In this document: positions 29,028-37,733 of the stretch, one piece after another | Numbering within the stretch: the first letter of the stretch is position 1 | How the letters are laid out: each line of letters opens with the position of its first letter | Notes under the pieces: generated by a model | Database searches by the model: none | Seen by the model: only the letters and a program-made list of their open reading frames with translations | What the model was told of the DNA's origin: nothing | Assembly: GCA_019745575.1 (NCBI GenBank) | Contig: JAIETA010000008.1 | Coordinates: 1-58,871 of the forward strand | From: Reyranella sp. | GTDB lineage: Bacteria > Pseudomonadota > Alphaproteobacteria > Reyranellales > Reyranellaceae | Direction: 5' to 3' | DNA length: 58,871 nucleotides | Translations under genes and position numbers: made by a program

Positions 29028-29903
29028 ATGCCGTCGGTGAAAGTCGTGAACGGCAAGCAGATCGTGGTCGAGAACCTCGGCCCGCTCGGCCGCGCCTCCC
29101 GGTTCGTCACGAGGCCTTTCGAACAGATGGTGCAGCATCAGGATCTGATCGCCGCCATCCTTCGCCGCGAGATCCGCGAGCGCTTCAAGGGATCGGTCGC
29201 CGGCTGGATCTGGGCGGTGGTTGCGCCGCTGCTTGCCATCACCGTCTATTCCTTCGCCTTTTCCACGAACCTGAAACTGCCGGGCTCGGAAGGCGATGGC
29301 CCGATCGTCACCTACTCGCTGTTCATCTTCAGCGGCATCATCGTCTTCAATTTCTGGTCCGAGATGGCGTTTCGCGCGCCGATGCTGCTCCACGAGTACA
29401 CGCACTTCATCAAGCAGACGATCTTTCCCAGCGACATGCTGGCCGTGATCTCGACCCTGCGAGCGACGGCCTACACTCTGATCTCGATCGGCGTCATGCT
29501 GATCTTTCAGCTCGCCGTCACGGGCAGTCTGCCGTGGACCGTGTTGCTGATGCCGCTGATCTTCATCCCCTTCATGGCCTTCCTGATCGGAATGTCGTGG
29601 TTTTTGTGCGCGATCGGCGCCTTCACCCGCGACGCCGGCTATTTCATGATCAACGTGGTGCCGTTGTTCATGTTCGCCACGCCGATCTTCTACCAGCACG
29701 GCACGCTGCCGGCGCCGTTCGATTTCTGGATCTATGCCAATGCGCTCACCGGCTATGTCGAGGTCATGCGTGACATCGTGCTGCTGGGAAAGGTGCCGAA
29801 CCTGATCGTCTACGGGTGGACCCTGTTCACTTCGGTCTTCACTTTCTATTTCGGCTATTGGTTCTTCGACAGGTACCGCAATGTCATCGTCGACGTCATC
29901 TGA
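29028..29903 (+). CDS. ABC-2 type polysaccharide/glycoconjugate exporter permease (Wzm/KpsM-like)
   Basis: A 291-residue inner-membrane protein with six predicted helices. The amphipathic N-terminal region (LIAAILRREIRERFKGSVAGWIWAVVAPLL) is the hallmark of polysaccharide ABC-2 permeases. It would carry a lipid-linked or polymerised glycan across the inner membrane. I use the ATG at 29028, 11 bases after AAGGAG; the TTG at 29019 is too close to that site. The end overlaps the ATPase gene by 23 bases. It is the first protein gene after tRNA-Lys. Confidence 0.9.
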   Translation: MPSVKVVNGKQIVVENLGPLGRASRFVTRPFEQMVQHQDLIAAILRREIRERFKGSVAGWIWAVVAPLLAITVYSFAFSTNLKLPGSEGDGPIVTYSLFIFSGIIVFNFWSEMAFRAPMLLHEYTHFIKQTIFPSDMLAVISTLRATAYTLISIGVMLIFQLAVTGSLPWTVLLMPLIFIPFMAFLIGMSWFLCAIGAFTRDAGYFMINVVPLFMFATPIFYQHGTLPAPFDFWIYANALTGYVEVMRDIVLLGKVPNLIVYGWTLFTSVFTFYFGYWFFDRYRNVIVDVI

Positions 29904-30669
29904 CATCGTTGTCGAGGCAAAGCACCTCGGCAAGGCCTATCAGCTTTATGCTCACCGCAACGACTGGCTGAAGCAGGTCCTGTTCGGCTGGTGGAAAGCC
30001 TATTTCAAGCCGTTCTGGGTGCTGCGCGATATCGATCTCCACGTGAAGCGCGGCGAGAGCATCGGTGTGCTCGGCCGCAACGGTTGCGGCAAGTCCACGT
30101 TGTTGCAGGTCATCTGTGGCATGACTCTGCCCAGCCACGGCGAACTCCGTGTCACCGGACGGATCGCGCCGGTGCTGGCGCTCGGGTCGACCTTCGATCA
30201 GGAACTGACAGGTCGCGAGAACGTCCTGATCGGTGGCGCCGTGCTCGGCCTCAAGCGCGCCGAGGTCCTGCGGAAATTCAACTCCATCGCCGAGTTCGCC
30301 GGAATCGGCGACTACATGGATCAGCCGGTCAAACACTACTCGATGGGCATGCGCACACGCCTGGCGTTCTCAATCTGCGCCCACGTCGAGGCCGAGATCC
30401 TGGTGGTCGACGAGGCGTTGTCGGTCGGCGATGCGGCCTTCCAGCGGAAGTGCCTCGACTGGATCGACAGCTTTCGCAAGACAGGCACTCTCCTGTTCGT
30501 GTCGCATTCCATGGCCGAAGTCAGACGGCTGTGTACGCGCGCGATCTGGATCGAGGATGGCCGCATTCGCGAGCAGGGCGACCCCAACGAGGTTATCCGG
30601 TCCTATCATCGCGCCCTGTTGGTCGAGAAGGACGATGTTCACCGCTTCTCGGCGGGCGGCGAGAGATGA
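29881..30669 (+). CDS. ABC exporter ATPase for polysaccharide/glycoconjugate (Wzt/KpsT-like)
   Basis: A 262-residue nucleotide-binding subunit partnering the permease just upstream. The Walker A is GVLGRNGCGKSTLLQ near residue 65, the signature is the degenerate YSMGM typical of this subfamily, and the Walker B is ILVVDEALSVGD. The stretch APVLALGSTFDQELTGRENV is a further mark of the polysaccharide exporter group. There is no C-terminal carbohydrate-binding domain of the Wzt O-antigen type, so chain-length recognition by that route is unlikely. Confidence 0.92.
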   Translation: MSSSTSSDIVVEAKHLGKAYQLYAHRNDWLKQVLFGWWKAYFKPFWVLRDIDLHVKRGESIGVLGRNGCGKSTLLQVICGMTLPSHGELRVTGRIAPVLALGSTFDQELTGRENVLIGGAVLGLKRAEVLRKFNSIAEFAGIGDYMDQPVKHYSMGMRTRLAFSICAHVEAEILVVDEALSVGDAAFQRKCLDWIDSFRKTGTLLFVSHSMAEVRRLCTRAIWIEDGRIREQGDPNEVIRSYHRALLVEKDDVHRFSAGGER

Positions 30670-30672
30670 CGC

Positions 30673-31815
30673 ATGGAGGCTGCCGCCCCCGTCTATTTCG
30701 GGCTTGGCTGGTGGGCATTCGGCTCGGCCGTGCATTGGGCAAGCGCCGCACTCGGCCGCTGGCCTAGGCCCAGGATGGTGGTCCGGCACACTGCCGCCGA
30801 TTTCAGCATCGTCGCACCGATGAATGGCGCGAGCGACGCGTCCGCCATCTATATCCAGGCGCTGGCTGGTCTTGCTCGTGCCGGCGCCGAAGTGCTGATC
30901 TGCGTCGCTGATCCCGACGACGGCGCCATTGCACCGACCCGCGCTCTGTGGCCGGACGCGACGATCCTCGTCGGCAAGGACGATACGTTCAACCCGAAGA
31001 TGAACAATGTGCGCAAGGGCCTCGAGGCGGCCGGCCGGCCGATCGTGGCGCTGTGTGACGCAGGTGTCGTGCTGGGCGTCGAAGACCTTTGCCGGGCAGC
31101 CGCGCCCCTGTCCGAGACCGTGGGCCTCGTGCTGGCACTCAAGGCTGCGGCCGACCCGCAGGGCTTCGCCGCTGAAATGGAGCGAGCCTACATCAACGGC
31201 CATCAGGCGAGATTCCTTTTGGCCGCGGACCGGCTTGGCCTTGCCGTCGCATCCGGCGGCGTGACGCTCCTGTCGCACGAGACGCTGCAGCGTATTGGCA
31301 ATTGGCGCGGCTTCAACCGCTGGATCGCCGACGACTACTCGGTTGTCCGCTCCGTGCGTGAACTCGGCCTGGCAACGCGCCTGGGCGACTTCATGCCGCG
31401 TCTGCCGCTGGCTCGCCGGCAGTGGAGCGCGGTGTGGCAGCGGCAGGTTCGTTGGGCGCGCACCCGGCTGCGCCTGCCGGTATGGCCTCTGGTCCTCTGG
31501 GAGCCCGCGATCGGCTGGCTGGTCTGCGGCGCCGCGGGGAGCGCCGCGCTGGCCGCGGCCGGCGCCGGAACAGGTGTCGTCGCGGCCGCGATCGTCGCCC
31601 ACACCGTGGCGTGGCTGGCCGGCGAGAAATGGTTCGCCAGCGGACGAGGATTGGCATTCGGGCCGCGGGCGGCGGCGGCGGCACTGCTGCGCGAGGCACT
31701 GGGGCCGGTGCTGATGGCAAGCGCGCTCGGCAGTCGGGCCATTCACTGGCGTGGCACTGACCTTGGGGGACAATGGCGCTCCCAGGGGGATGGGGCGGCA
31801 GGGAAGTCCGTATGA
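30673..31815 (+). CDS. GT21-like glycosyltransferase (ceramide glucosyltransferase/HpnI-like)
   Basis: A 380-residue enzyme with the GT21 pattern: FSIVAPMNG, the D1 region VADPDDG, TFNPKMNNVRKGLEAA (the NPK-NN motif of ceramide glucosyltransferases), D2 in IVALCDAG, D3 in WIADDYSVVRSV, and a QVRWAR processive-type motif. Hydrophobic stretches at the N-terminus and after residue 270 place it at the membrane. Relatives glycosylate ceramides or hopanoids. The usual DSD-type D2 motif is reduced to CDAG, so activity is likely but not certain. It starts 3 bases after the ATPase gene. Confidence 0.7.
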   Translation: MEAAAPVYFGLGWWAFGSAVHWASAALGRWPRPRMVVRHTAADFSIVAPMNGASDASAIYIQALAGLARAGAEVLICVADPDDGAIAPTRALWPDATILVGKDDTFNPKMNNVRKGLEAAGRPIVALCDAGVVLGVEDLCRAAAPLSETVGLVLALKAAADPQGFAAEMERAYINGHQARFLLAADRLGLAVASGGVTLLSHETLQRIGNWRGFNRWIADDYSVVRSVRELGLATRLGDFMPRLPLARRQWSAVWQRQVRWARTRLRLPVWPLVLWEPAIGWLVCGAAGSAALAAAGAGTGVVAAAIVAHTVAWLAGEKWFASGRGLAFGPRAAAAALLREALGPVLMASALGSRAIHWRGTDLGGQWRSQGDGAAGKSV

Positions 31816-32186
31816 GCGAGGCGAGAGCGGAGGAAGCCATTGCCACGATCATGCTGCCGGAGCGTGTTGATTCGTCGACTTCGGAGTCGGTCGAAAAGTC
31901 GATGCTGGCGGCCCTGGGGCCAGGTGCACGGGTGATTGTCGACGGCAGCGCGGTTGGCTACATGAGCGCCGCCGGCGTGCGTGCTCTGGCCGTTGTCCTG
32001 CATCGGGCCGCCGAGCAGTCGGCCCGCATCGTCTTTTGCTCGTTCAGTGGCCCGGCAGCCGATTGCCTGCTGGTCAGTGGGTTTTCGCAACTGTTTGACG
32101 TCGCTAATTCGACCGAAGAGGCCGTCTTGAGGCTGCGTCCGAAGCCCGCAGGGGCCCCTGGCGGGCCGCTTGCACCCGCAGGGTAG
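31812..32186 (+). CDS. STAS-domain protein without the usual phospho-acceptor
   Basis: A 124-residue single STAS domain. I start it at the ATG at 31812, which overlaps the glycosyltransferase stop by 4 bases. The core strand-helix segment is VIVDGSAVGYMSAAGVRAL. In SpoIIAA-type antagonists the matching position after the first residue of this turn is a phosphorylated Ser (MDSSG), and in MlaB it is Thr; here it is Ala53 (S52-A53-A54-G55). It could be an unregulated anti-sigma antagonist or a MlaB-like accessory of one of the adjacent ABC transporters. No anti-sigma kinase is seen in the window. Confidence 0.8.
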   Translation: MSEARAEEAIATIMLPERVDSSTSESVEKSMLAALGPGARVIVDGSAVGYMSAAGVRALAVVLHRAAEQSARIVFCSFSGPAADCLLVSGFSQLFDVANSTEEAVLRLRPKPAGAPGGPLAPAG

Positions 32187-32280
32187 CACGGGTTAATTAG
32201 GTGGTAGGCTGAGGCAAGATCATGACAAGGGACGAGGCGCGGCCCGCAACGTTGCGACCGTTCCCGACGGAGATCGGAAT

Positions 32281-33435
32281 TTGACAATTTGGAGCTGGCT
32301 GCGCGCTGTCGCGCGACCTACCGCCATTGTCCTCGGCTTGGGTATTGGCGTTGCTGCCTGCACGGCGCTGCCCGGCGATGGCCCTTGGATGGGTGGTGCG
32401 CCAGGGACGAGTACCGAGGCGCTGCCGTTCGATGTCATCGACCTCACGCCGACCACCATCGCGGCGTACCGTCAGCCGGTCGCCATCGATCGTCCATCGA
32501 CCACCAGTTCGCTGTCCGCCGGCGGCCGTGTTGCCGTCGCGCCCGGCGATGCCATCAAGGTTCGCATCTTCGAGCCCTACGAAGGCAGCATCTTTCCGAC
32601 CATCCAGAAGCCTGGTGCCGATTTTGGCGTCCAGCGCGTCACCGACGACGGAACCATCAAAATTCCGTTCGTGGGCACTGTGCGGGTGGCCGGGCTTGAT
32701 CTGTCCCAGATCGAGCGCCGCATCGCCGACCAGCTGGCTGGCAAGGCGCAGGACCCTCAGGTGATCGTCGAGTTCGTGGCTGACCGGACTCATACGGTAA
32801 TGGTTTCGGGCGACGTCAAGAACCCCGGCCGGATCTCCATTCTCGAAGGCGTGAGATCGGTCGTCGAGGCGATCAACCGGGCTGGTGGCCCGGCCGGCAG
32901 CGCCGCGCCGGGCGGTGGAGTAGGCGCGGCCCAGGTCGAGGTCGTCGTGCGTCGGCAGGGCCAAGTGATCCTGACGGCGCAATTTTCGGAACTCCTCGCC
33001 GGTGGCGATATCGGCATCCAGAAAGGCGACGAGATCGTCGTCCGGCCCAATTCCCGACTATACACAGTCCTCGGCGCCGTGGCTAAGTCCGGAAATGTCG
33101 AGATGAACAGCCGCAACGTGACGCTTCTGGAGGCGTTGGGCCAGGTCGGCGGCCTGAACGACATCCGCGCCAACAAAACGGGCGTTTATTTGTTCAGAAT
33201 GGGGGATTTGCAGACCAATCCCACCGCCCGGGCCCGTGTTTTTCGACTGGACCTGATGCAGCCGGTGTCTATCTTCGTCGCCCAGCAGTTCGGGATGCAG
33301 CCTCGTGACGTCATCTATGTCACGAACGCTCCGCTCTATGAGTACGACAAGGTCTTGAGGTCTATTTACAGCACCTTCTCGCTGTATGGAGTCGTCAGGA
33401 GCAGTGGTACGGTCGCGCTACCCTCAGCGTTCTGA
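32281..33435 (+). CDS. Polysaccharide export outer-membrane lipoprotein (Wza-like OPX)
   Basis: A 384-residue export protein. The TTG start at 32281 is supported by GGAG 8 bases upstream. The signal sequence ends in a lipobox, GVAAC, so Cys27 is the lipidation site. The poly-export domain follows (VAPGDAIKVRIFEPYEGSIFP, DDGTIKIPFVGTVRVAGLDLSQIERRI), then SLBB repeats (HTVMVSGDVKNPGRISI and LYTVLGAVAKSGNVEM). The C-terminus, RDVIYVTNAPLYEYDKVLRSI, is Wza-like. No Wzc kinase or Wzb phosphatase gene accompanies it; a DevBCA-type exporter does. Confidence 0.92.
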   Translation: MTIWSWLRAVARPTAIVLGLGIGVAACTALPGDGPWMGGAPGTSTEALPFDVIDLTPTTIAAYRQPVAIDRPSTTSSLSAGGRVAVAPGDAIKVRIFEPYEGSIFPTIQKPGADFGVQRVTDDGTIKIPFVGTVRVAGLDLSQIERRIADQLAGKAQDPQVIVEFVADRTHTVMVSGDVKNPGRISILEGVRSVVEAINRAGGPAGSAAPGGGVGAAQVEVVVRRQGQVILTAQFSELLAGGDIGIQKGDEIVVRPNSRLYTVLGAVAKSGNVEMNSRNVTLLEALGQVGGLNDIRANKTGVYLFRMGDLQTNPTARARVFRLDLMQPVSIFVAQQFGMQPRDVIYVTNAPLYEYDKVLRSIYSTFSLYGVVRSSGTVALPSAF

Positions 33436-33479
33436 CGAACCTGGCGGGCGGCCAAGGGAAAAGTTTGGTACAAAGAGAC

Positions 33480-34478
33480 ATGGCGCGCACAAGAAAACTC
33501 ACCTGGAGTGCGGTGGGCGTGGCGGCTTTGGTCGTCGTCGCCATCGTCGCCATGTGGGTCACTCCCAGTCGCCAGACGAGCAGCGCCCAAGACGGTGCTC
33601 GGCAGGCGGCGCCCCTTATCTCGCGCGGCTACACCGATGCGCCGGCCGGCACGGCGGTCATCGCTGGCGACCCTACGGGCGGTGCGGTGATTATCGAACT
33701 CCGCATCACGGACGGCCAGCGGGTGAAGCGCGACGACATCATTGCGGTCCTCTCCAACTACCCTAAGGCCGATGTTGCGGTCCGTTCGGCTGAGGCGGAG
33801 CTGGCAAAGGCAAAGCAGCAGCGCGAGGCCATGATTTCCGGGTTCCGGACGGCCGAGATCGCCATGCAGGAAGTCGTCGTCAAATCGGAGACCGAGTCCA
33901 ACAAGCTGAAGGCGCTCCAGATGCAGCGATCGGGTCTGCCGCCCGACCAGAAGCAGCTGGAGATCAGCATCGCCCAGCAGAACCTCGAGCGCGAGCAGGC
34001 CAAGTTGCGCGTTCAGAAGGAGACGTTGGCCACCGATCTCGCGCAGATCGAGACCGACATCAACATCATCACGGCCAAGCTCGACAACGCGCAGACCACG
34101 CGCGAGCAAGCCTTGGTTCGTTCGCCGCTCGACGGTGTAGTGGTGCAGATCTACTCGCGGCAAGGCGAGCGCGTTTCCGGCAGCGGCATTGCCAAGATCG
34201 TCGACCTGAGCCAGTTGCGCATCCTGGCCGATGTCGACGAGTTGCATGTCGGCCGAGTACTGCCGGGCGGCAAAGTCGAGGTCACGTTCCGCGGCAGCAC
34301 GACCGTGTACAAAGGCAAGATCACCCGCGTCGCACCGACTGTGAAGCGGATGCAGCGGGTTGAGCCAGATGGCGGCTCGTCGACTGACGGCCGTGTGGTC
34401 CAAGTCGAAATCGAACTCGACGACCCGGCGAGCATGCCGCAAGTCTTGGGACGCGAGACGCGCGTCACCTTCCTCTAA
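33480..34478 (+). CDS. Periplasmic adaptor of a DevBCA-type ABC exporter (HlyD family)
   Basis: A 332-residue membrane-fusion protein. One N-terminal helix (VGVAALVVVAIVAMWVT) anchors it. Two half-lipoyl segments (GGAVIIELRITDGQRVKRDD and VRSPLDGVVVQIYSRQGERV) flank a long alpha-hairpin at about residues 95-205 that is rich in Lys, Glu and Gln, as in adaptors that reach an outer-membrane partner. The beta-barrel part follows at LRILADVDELHVGRVLPG. The ATG at 33480 is preferred over the TTG 15 bases earlier. Its stop overlaps the permease start by 1 base. Confidence 0.88.
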   Translation: MARTRKLTWSAVGVAALVVVAIVAMWVTPSRQTSSAQDGARQAAPLISRGYTDAPAGTAVIAGDPTGGAVIIELRITDGQRVKRDDIIAVLSNYPKADVAVRSAEAELAKAKQQREAMISGFRTAEIAMQEVVVKSETESNKLKALQMQRSGLPPDQKQLEISIAQQNLEREQAKLRVQKETLATDLAQIETDINIITAKLDNAQTTREQALVRSPLDGVVVQIYSRQGERVSGSGIAKIVDLSQLRILADVDELHVGRVLPGGKVEVTFRGSTTVYKGKITRVAPTVKRMQRVEPDGGSSTDGRVVQVEIELDDPASMPQVLGRETRVTFL

Positions 34479-35749
34479 TGGCGCTGACCCTGCCTGACGT
34501 CCCGGCGCTGCGACTGCGGCTGCGCGGATGGAAGCCGCAGTTTTCGCTGGCCCGCCTGCGCGCGGCAGCCAGAACGGCCACCGCGATGCCGCTGGGTGCC
34601 CAGCAACTCAAGCGCCAGCGCACCAGTACACTTCTGTCGCTGGCCGGCGTCACCGCCAGTCTGCTGGTGATCTTCGCCCAGCTCGGCATCGAACGAGCAG
34701 TCTATGACTCGGCGATCCGTCTTCATCGCACCGTGGCCGCCGACCTGGTCCTGGTGCCCTACGGCTTCAAGTCGCTGCAGCTCCATGCCGAGGTCCCGGT
34801 CGCCATGACCGACATCGTATCGGCCAATCCTTCGGTGGCGGGTACGATGCCCCTGTGGTTCGGCGTCATGTCGATGAGTCACGCCGGCATGCCGACGGCC
34901 CGCCGGATCGCGTGGTATGCCATCGACGTCGAGCGACCGGCGATCGACGTGCCGGGGCTGCGTGAAAACCTCTTCAAGCTGCGCGAGGCGAGGCGGCTTC
35001 TGTACGATCGCGAATCGCGTCCCTACTTCGGCGACCTCGGCGAGATTGCCCAGAATACCCCGGAAGTACCGGTGCTCGGCCCGCCCGACAATCGCGGCCT
35101 GCTGCGGCAACTCTATGTCGTTGGTACGTTTGCCGTTGGGCCCAACGTTCTCAATGACGGCGCGATCATGATGTCCGAGGCGACCATGGCCGAAATTTTC
35201 GGCGCCTGGTGGTCGGACCGGCCGGCCTTCATCGCCATCCGGCTCGCCGCCGGTGCCGACGCGACTGCAGTTCGGCAGGAGCTCAATCGAGCCCTGGCCG
35301 GCCGCGGCGAGGTGATCTCGATCCCTGAGTTGGAGCAGCGCGAGCGTACCTACTGGTCACGCGAGACGCCCGTCGGCTACATCACGGACCTCGGCTTCGT
35401 GATGGGCTTGATGATCGGCATGGTGTTCATCTACTACGCCCAGTATCAGATCATCCGGTTCTATCTGCCGGAGTACGCCATCCTGAAGAGTCTGGGCTAC
35501 GACTGGTGGTTCTTCCTTTTCATGATCGGCCAGATCGGCGCTGCCATCATCACGCCAGCCTTCTTGGTGTCATTCACGCTGGGCCGTTTCGTCTACGGCG
35601 CGACGGAGGCGGCGATGCATCTCGGCATGTCGATGGGCCTGCGGGAAATGGTCGTCGCTCTCGTCGCCTGCGTGGTCATGACGGTCGTGTCCAGCCTGTT
35701 CGCGATCCGGCGGCTCTGGAAGGTCGACCCGATCATGCTGTTCGAATGA
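34478..35749 (+). CDS. ABC exporter permease (DevC/MacB-FtsX type)
   Basis: A 423-residue permease with the MacB/FtsX topology: one helix near residues 50-70 (STLLSLAGVTASLLVIFAQLG), a large periplasmic domain to about residue 300, and three C-terminal helices. The start of the periplasmic part (HRTVAADLVLVPYGFKSLQ) and the LKSLGYDWWFF segment resemble DevC, the heterocyst glycolipid exporter permease, rather than LolC. It lies between its adaptor and ATPase genes, with overlaps of 1 and 4 bases. The cargo may be a glycolipid or a lipoprotein-like substrate. Confidence 0.85.
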   Translation: MALTLPDVPALRLRLRGWKPQFSLARLRAAARTATAMPLGAQQLKRQRTSTLLSLAGVTASLLVIFAQLGIERAVYDSAIRLHRTVAADLVLVPYGFKSLQLHAEVPVAMTDIVSANPSVAGTMPLWFGVMSMSHAGMPTARRIAWYAIDVERPAIDVPGLRENLFKLREARRLLYDRESRPYFGDLGEIAQNTPEVPVLGPPDNRGLLRQLYVVGTFAVGPNVLNDGAIMMSEATMAEIFGAWWSDRPAFIAIRLAAGADATAVRQELNRALAGRGEVISIPELEQRERTYWSRETPVGYITDLGFVMGLMIGMVFIYYAQYQIIRFYLPEYAILKSLGYDWWFFLFMIGQIGAAIITPAFLVSFTLGRFVYGATEAAMHLGMSMGLREMVVALVACVVMTVVSSLFAIRRLWKVDPIMLFE

Positions 35750-36468
35750 CCATGTCGGCCGACGCCCACGGCTTCGGGCCGCCAGTCGTGGAAGCGGTGA
35801 ACGTCCATCACCACTACGGCGATGGGCCACAACGCGTCGACGTGTTGTTCGACATCAACATGCAGGTGCGCGAGGGCGAGCTAGTGATCGTCACCGGCCC
35901 GTCCGGCTCCGGCAAGACGACGCTGCTGACCATCCTCGGGACCATGCGCCGGCCCTCCGAGGGCAAGCTCCGTTTGCTGGGGACTGATCTCGTGGGGCTC
36001 GGTGGCTCCGAACTGGACGTCCTGCGCAACCGCGTGCGCTTCCTGTTCCAGAAGCGCAATCTTCTGTCTTCGCTTACGGCTCTGCAGAACGTGATCGCAG
36101 GCGTCTCCACGACGCCTCTGTCGGATGTTGCCTGGGACGAGCCGCGCGCCCGCCATCTGCTCGGCCTGCTGGGGCTTGCCGACAAGGCCGATGCCTGGCC
36201 GGACGAGTTGTCGGGCGGCCAGCAACAGCGCGTCGCCATCGCCCGCGTCATGATCGGGCTGCCCGACCTCATTATCGCCGATGAACCGACGTCTGCCCTC
36301 GATCGCGTGGCCGGGCGCCTGGTCGTCGATCAGCTCAAGGATCTCGCCATGCGCGCCAAGTGCGCGGTGGTGCTGTCGACGCACGACGAGCGTATCTTCG
36401 ACGTGGCGTCGCGCCGCCTTCACATTGAGGACGGCCGCTGCTTCGAAGTGCCGATCCACTACCACTGA
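35746..36468 (+). CDS. ABC exporter ATPase (DevA/MacB/LolD type)
   Basis: A 240-residue ATPase. Walker A is [17 protein letters not shown], the signature is [17 protein letters not shown], and Walker B is [13 protein letters not shown] with the switch His in [10 protein letters not shown]. The [22 protein letters not shown] stretch matches the DevA/MacB family, which drives mechanotransmission-type export without moving the substrate through the membrane helices. I use the ATG at 35746, which overlaps the permease stop by 4 bases; an ATG two codons later is also possible. The 80 residues upstream in the ORF track belong to another frame. Confidence 0.92.
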   Translation: MTMSADAHGFGPPVVEAVNVHHHYGDGPQRVDVLFDINMQVREGELVIVTGPSGSGKTTLLTILGTMRRPSEGKLRLLGTDLVGLGGSELDVLRNRVRFLFQKRNLLSSLTALQNVIAGVSTTPLSDVAWDEPRARHLLGLLGLADKADAWPDELSGGQQQRVAIARVMIGLPDLIIADEPTSALDRVAGRLVVDQLKDLAMRAKCAVVLSTHDERIFDVASRRLHIEDGRCFEVPIHYH

Positions 36469-36484
36469 TCGCGGAACAGGTGCG

Positions 36485-37726
36485 TTGCTCTTCGTTGTGG
36501 ATCTTGTCGTAGTCTTCTCGCTGGCCGTGCAGTTCGCCATTGCCGGCTATTTTCTCTATCTGCTCTACTGGTTGGCCAATCTGCCGTCGGTTGTTCCGGC
36601 GGCCCCGGCGCCGATATCCGAGCCGCCCAGGGTACTTGTGCAGATTCCGGTCTACAACGAACCGCTCGTGGTCGAGCGTGCGCTTCTGGCGGCGGCGGCA
36701 CTCGATTGGCCGCTCGATCGGCTGACGATCCAGCTCCTCGACGACAGCACGGACATCACGTCGGACATTGCCGTCCACGCCGTAACGCGGCTGCGGCGCG
36801 AAGGCGTTGCGGTGGAGCATGTGCGCCGCACCGAGCGAAGCGGCTTCAAGGCCGGTGCGCTTGCCGCCGGCATGGCGCTTTGCGACGCGCCCTTCATTGC
36901 AGTGTTCGATGCCGACTTCGTGCCGCCGGCCGACTGGCTTCGCCGCGCCATGGCGGCCATGCTCGCCAGTCCGGAGGCAGCCTTCGTGCAGACCCGTATC
37001 GAATGGGGCAACGGCGGGCGCAACTGGCTGACGCGTGCCCAGCGCCTTATGCAGGACGCCCACTTCGCCGTTGAGCAGGACATCAGAGCTCGACGCAGTG
37101 TGCCTTTCCAGTTCAACGGCACGGGCGGCATCTGGCGGCGCGCAGCGATAGAAGAAGCCGGTGGCTGGTCGCACGACACGCTGTCGGAGGATCTCGATCT
37201 GGTGCTGCGCACCCATCTCAAAGGCTGGACTGGCGTCTTTCTGATGGAGCCACACGTCGTGGGCGAACTGCCGCAGAAAATCGACGCCTTCAGCGCCCAG
37301 CAGAGCCGCTGGTCGAAGGGATTTGTCCAGGTGGCACGCAAGCTGCTCGGCCCGATCTGGAAGTCCGACTGGTCGGCCGAGGCCAAGTTCGTGACGACTG
37401 TCCAGCTGGGTCAGCAGCTCGTCTTTCCGGTTCTGCTGGTCGGTGCAGCGGCGCTTGGCCTGTCGATCCTGGGCCACGGGCATTTGCTCGGCGGATACCG
37501 CTTTTGCCTCTGGCTGTGGCTGGTGACGATGCTGGCCGTCCTGGTCGGCATGACATGGGGGGCCTATCGCCGCCTCGGTCGCGGCAGTGTCGTAGACTAC
37601 GTCGCGACAGCGGCAAGCGTACCGGCTCTGATCATCTATCTCGCGTTCGCCAACGCCGGCGCAATCGTCGGGGCTGGCTTCGGCAAGAAGACCGAGTTCA
37701 ATCGCACGCCCAAGACAGGCGGCTGA
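36485..37726 (+). CDS. Cellulose-synthase-like glycosyltransferase 2 (first of tandem pair)
   Basis: A processive-type GT2 of 413 residues. I choose the TTG at 36485 (after AGG, 16 bases downstream of the ATPase stop); the ORF-track start lies inside the ATPase gene. One N-terminal helix precedes the catalytic domain, with VLVQIPVYNE, LLDDSTDITSD, AVFDADFVPP, FNGTGGIWRR, SEDLDLVLR and the QQSRWSKG (QxxRW) motif. Two to three C-terminal helices follow and the protein ends in FNRTPKTGG. The family includes plant CslA mannan synthases and bacterial homologues, so a beta-mannan or glucomannan backbone is plausible. Confidence 0.88.
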   Translation: MLFVVDLVVVFSLAVQFAIAGYFLYLLYWLANLPSVVPAAPAPISEPPRVLVQIPVYNEPLVVERALLAAAALDWPLDRLTIQLLDDSTDITSDIAVHAVTRLRREGVAVEHVRRTERSGFKAGALAAGMALCDAPFIAVFDADFVPPADWLRRAMAAMLASPEAAFVQTRIEWGNGGRNWLTRAQRLMQDAHFAVEQDIRARRSVPFQFNGTGGIWRRAAIEEAGGWSHDTLSEDLDLVLRTHLKGWTGVFLMEPHVVGELPQKIDAFSAQQSRWSKGFVQVARKLLGPIWKSDWSAEAKFVTTVQLGQQLVFPVLLVGAAALGLSILGHGHLLGGYRFCLWLWLVTMLAVLVGMTWGAYRRLGRGSVVDYVATAASVPALIIYLAFANAGAIVGAGFGKKTEFNRTPKTGG

Positions 37727-37733
37727 CCCACCG

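Noticed and set aside
32245-32256. CGCAACGTTGCG palindrome before the OPX gene
   Set aside because: A perfect 12-base palindrome, but it is short, GC-rich and unaccompanied by a promoter, so chance occurrence is plausible.
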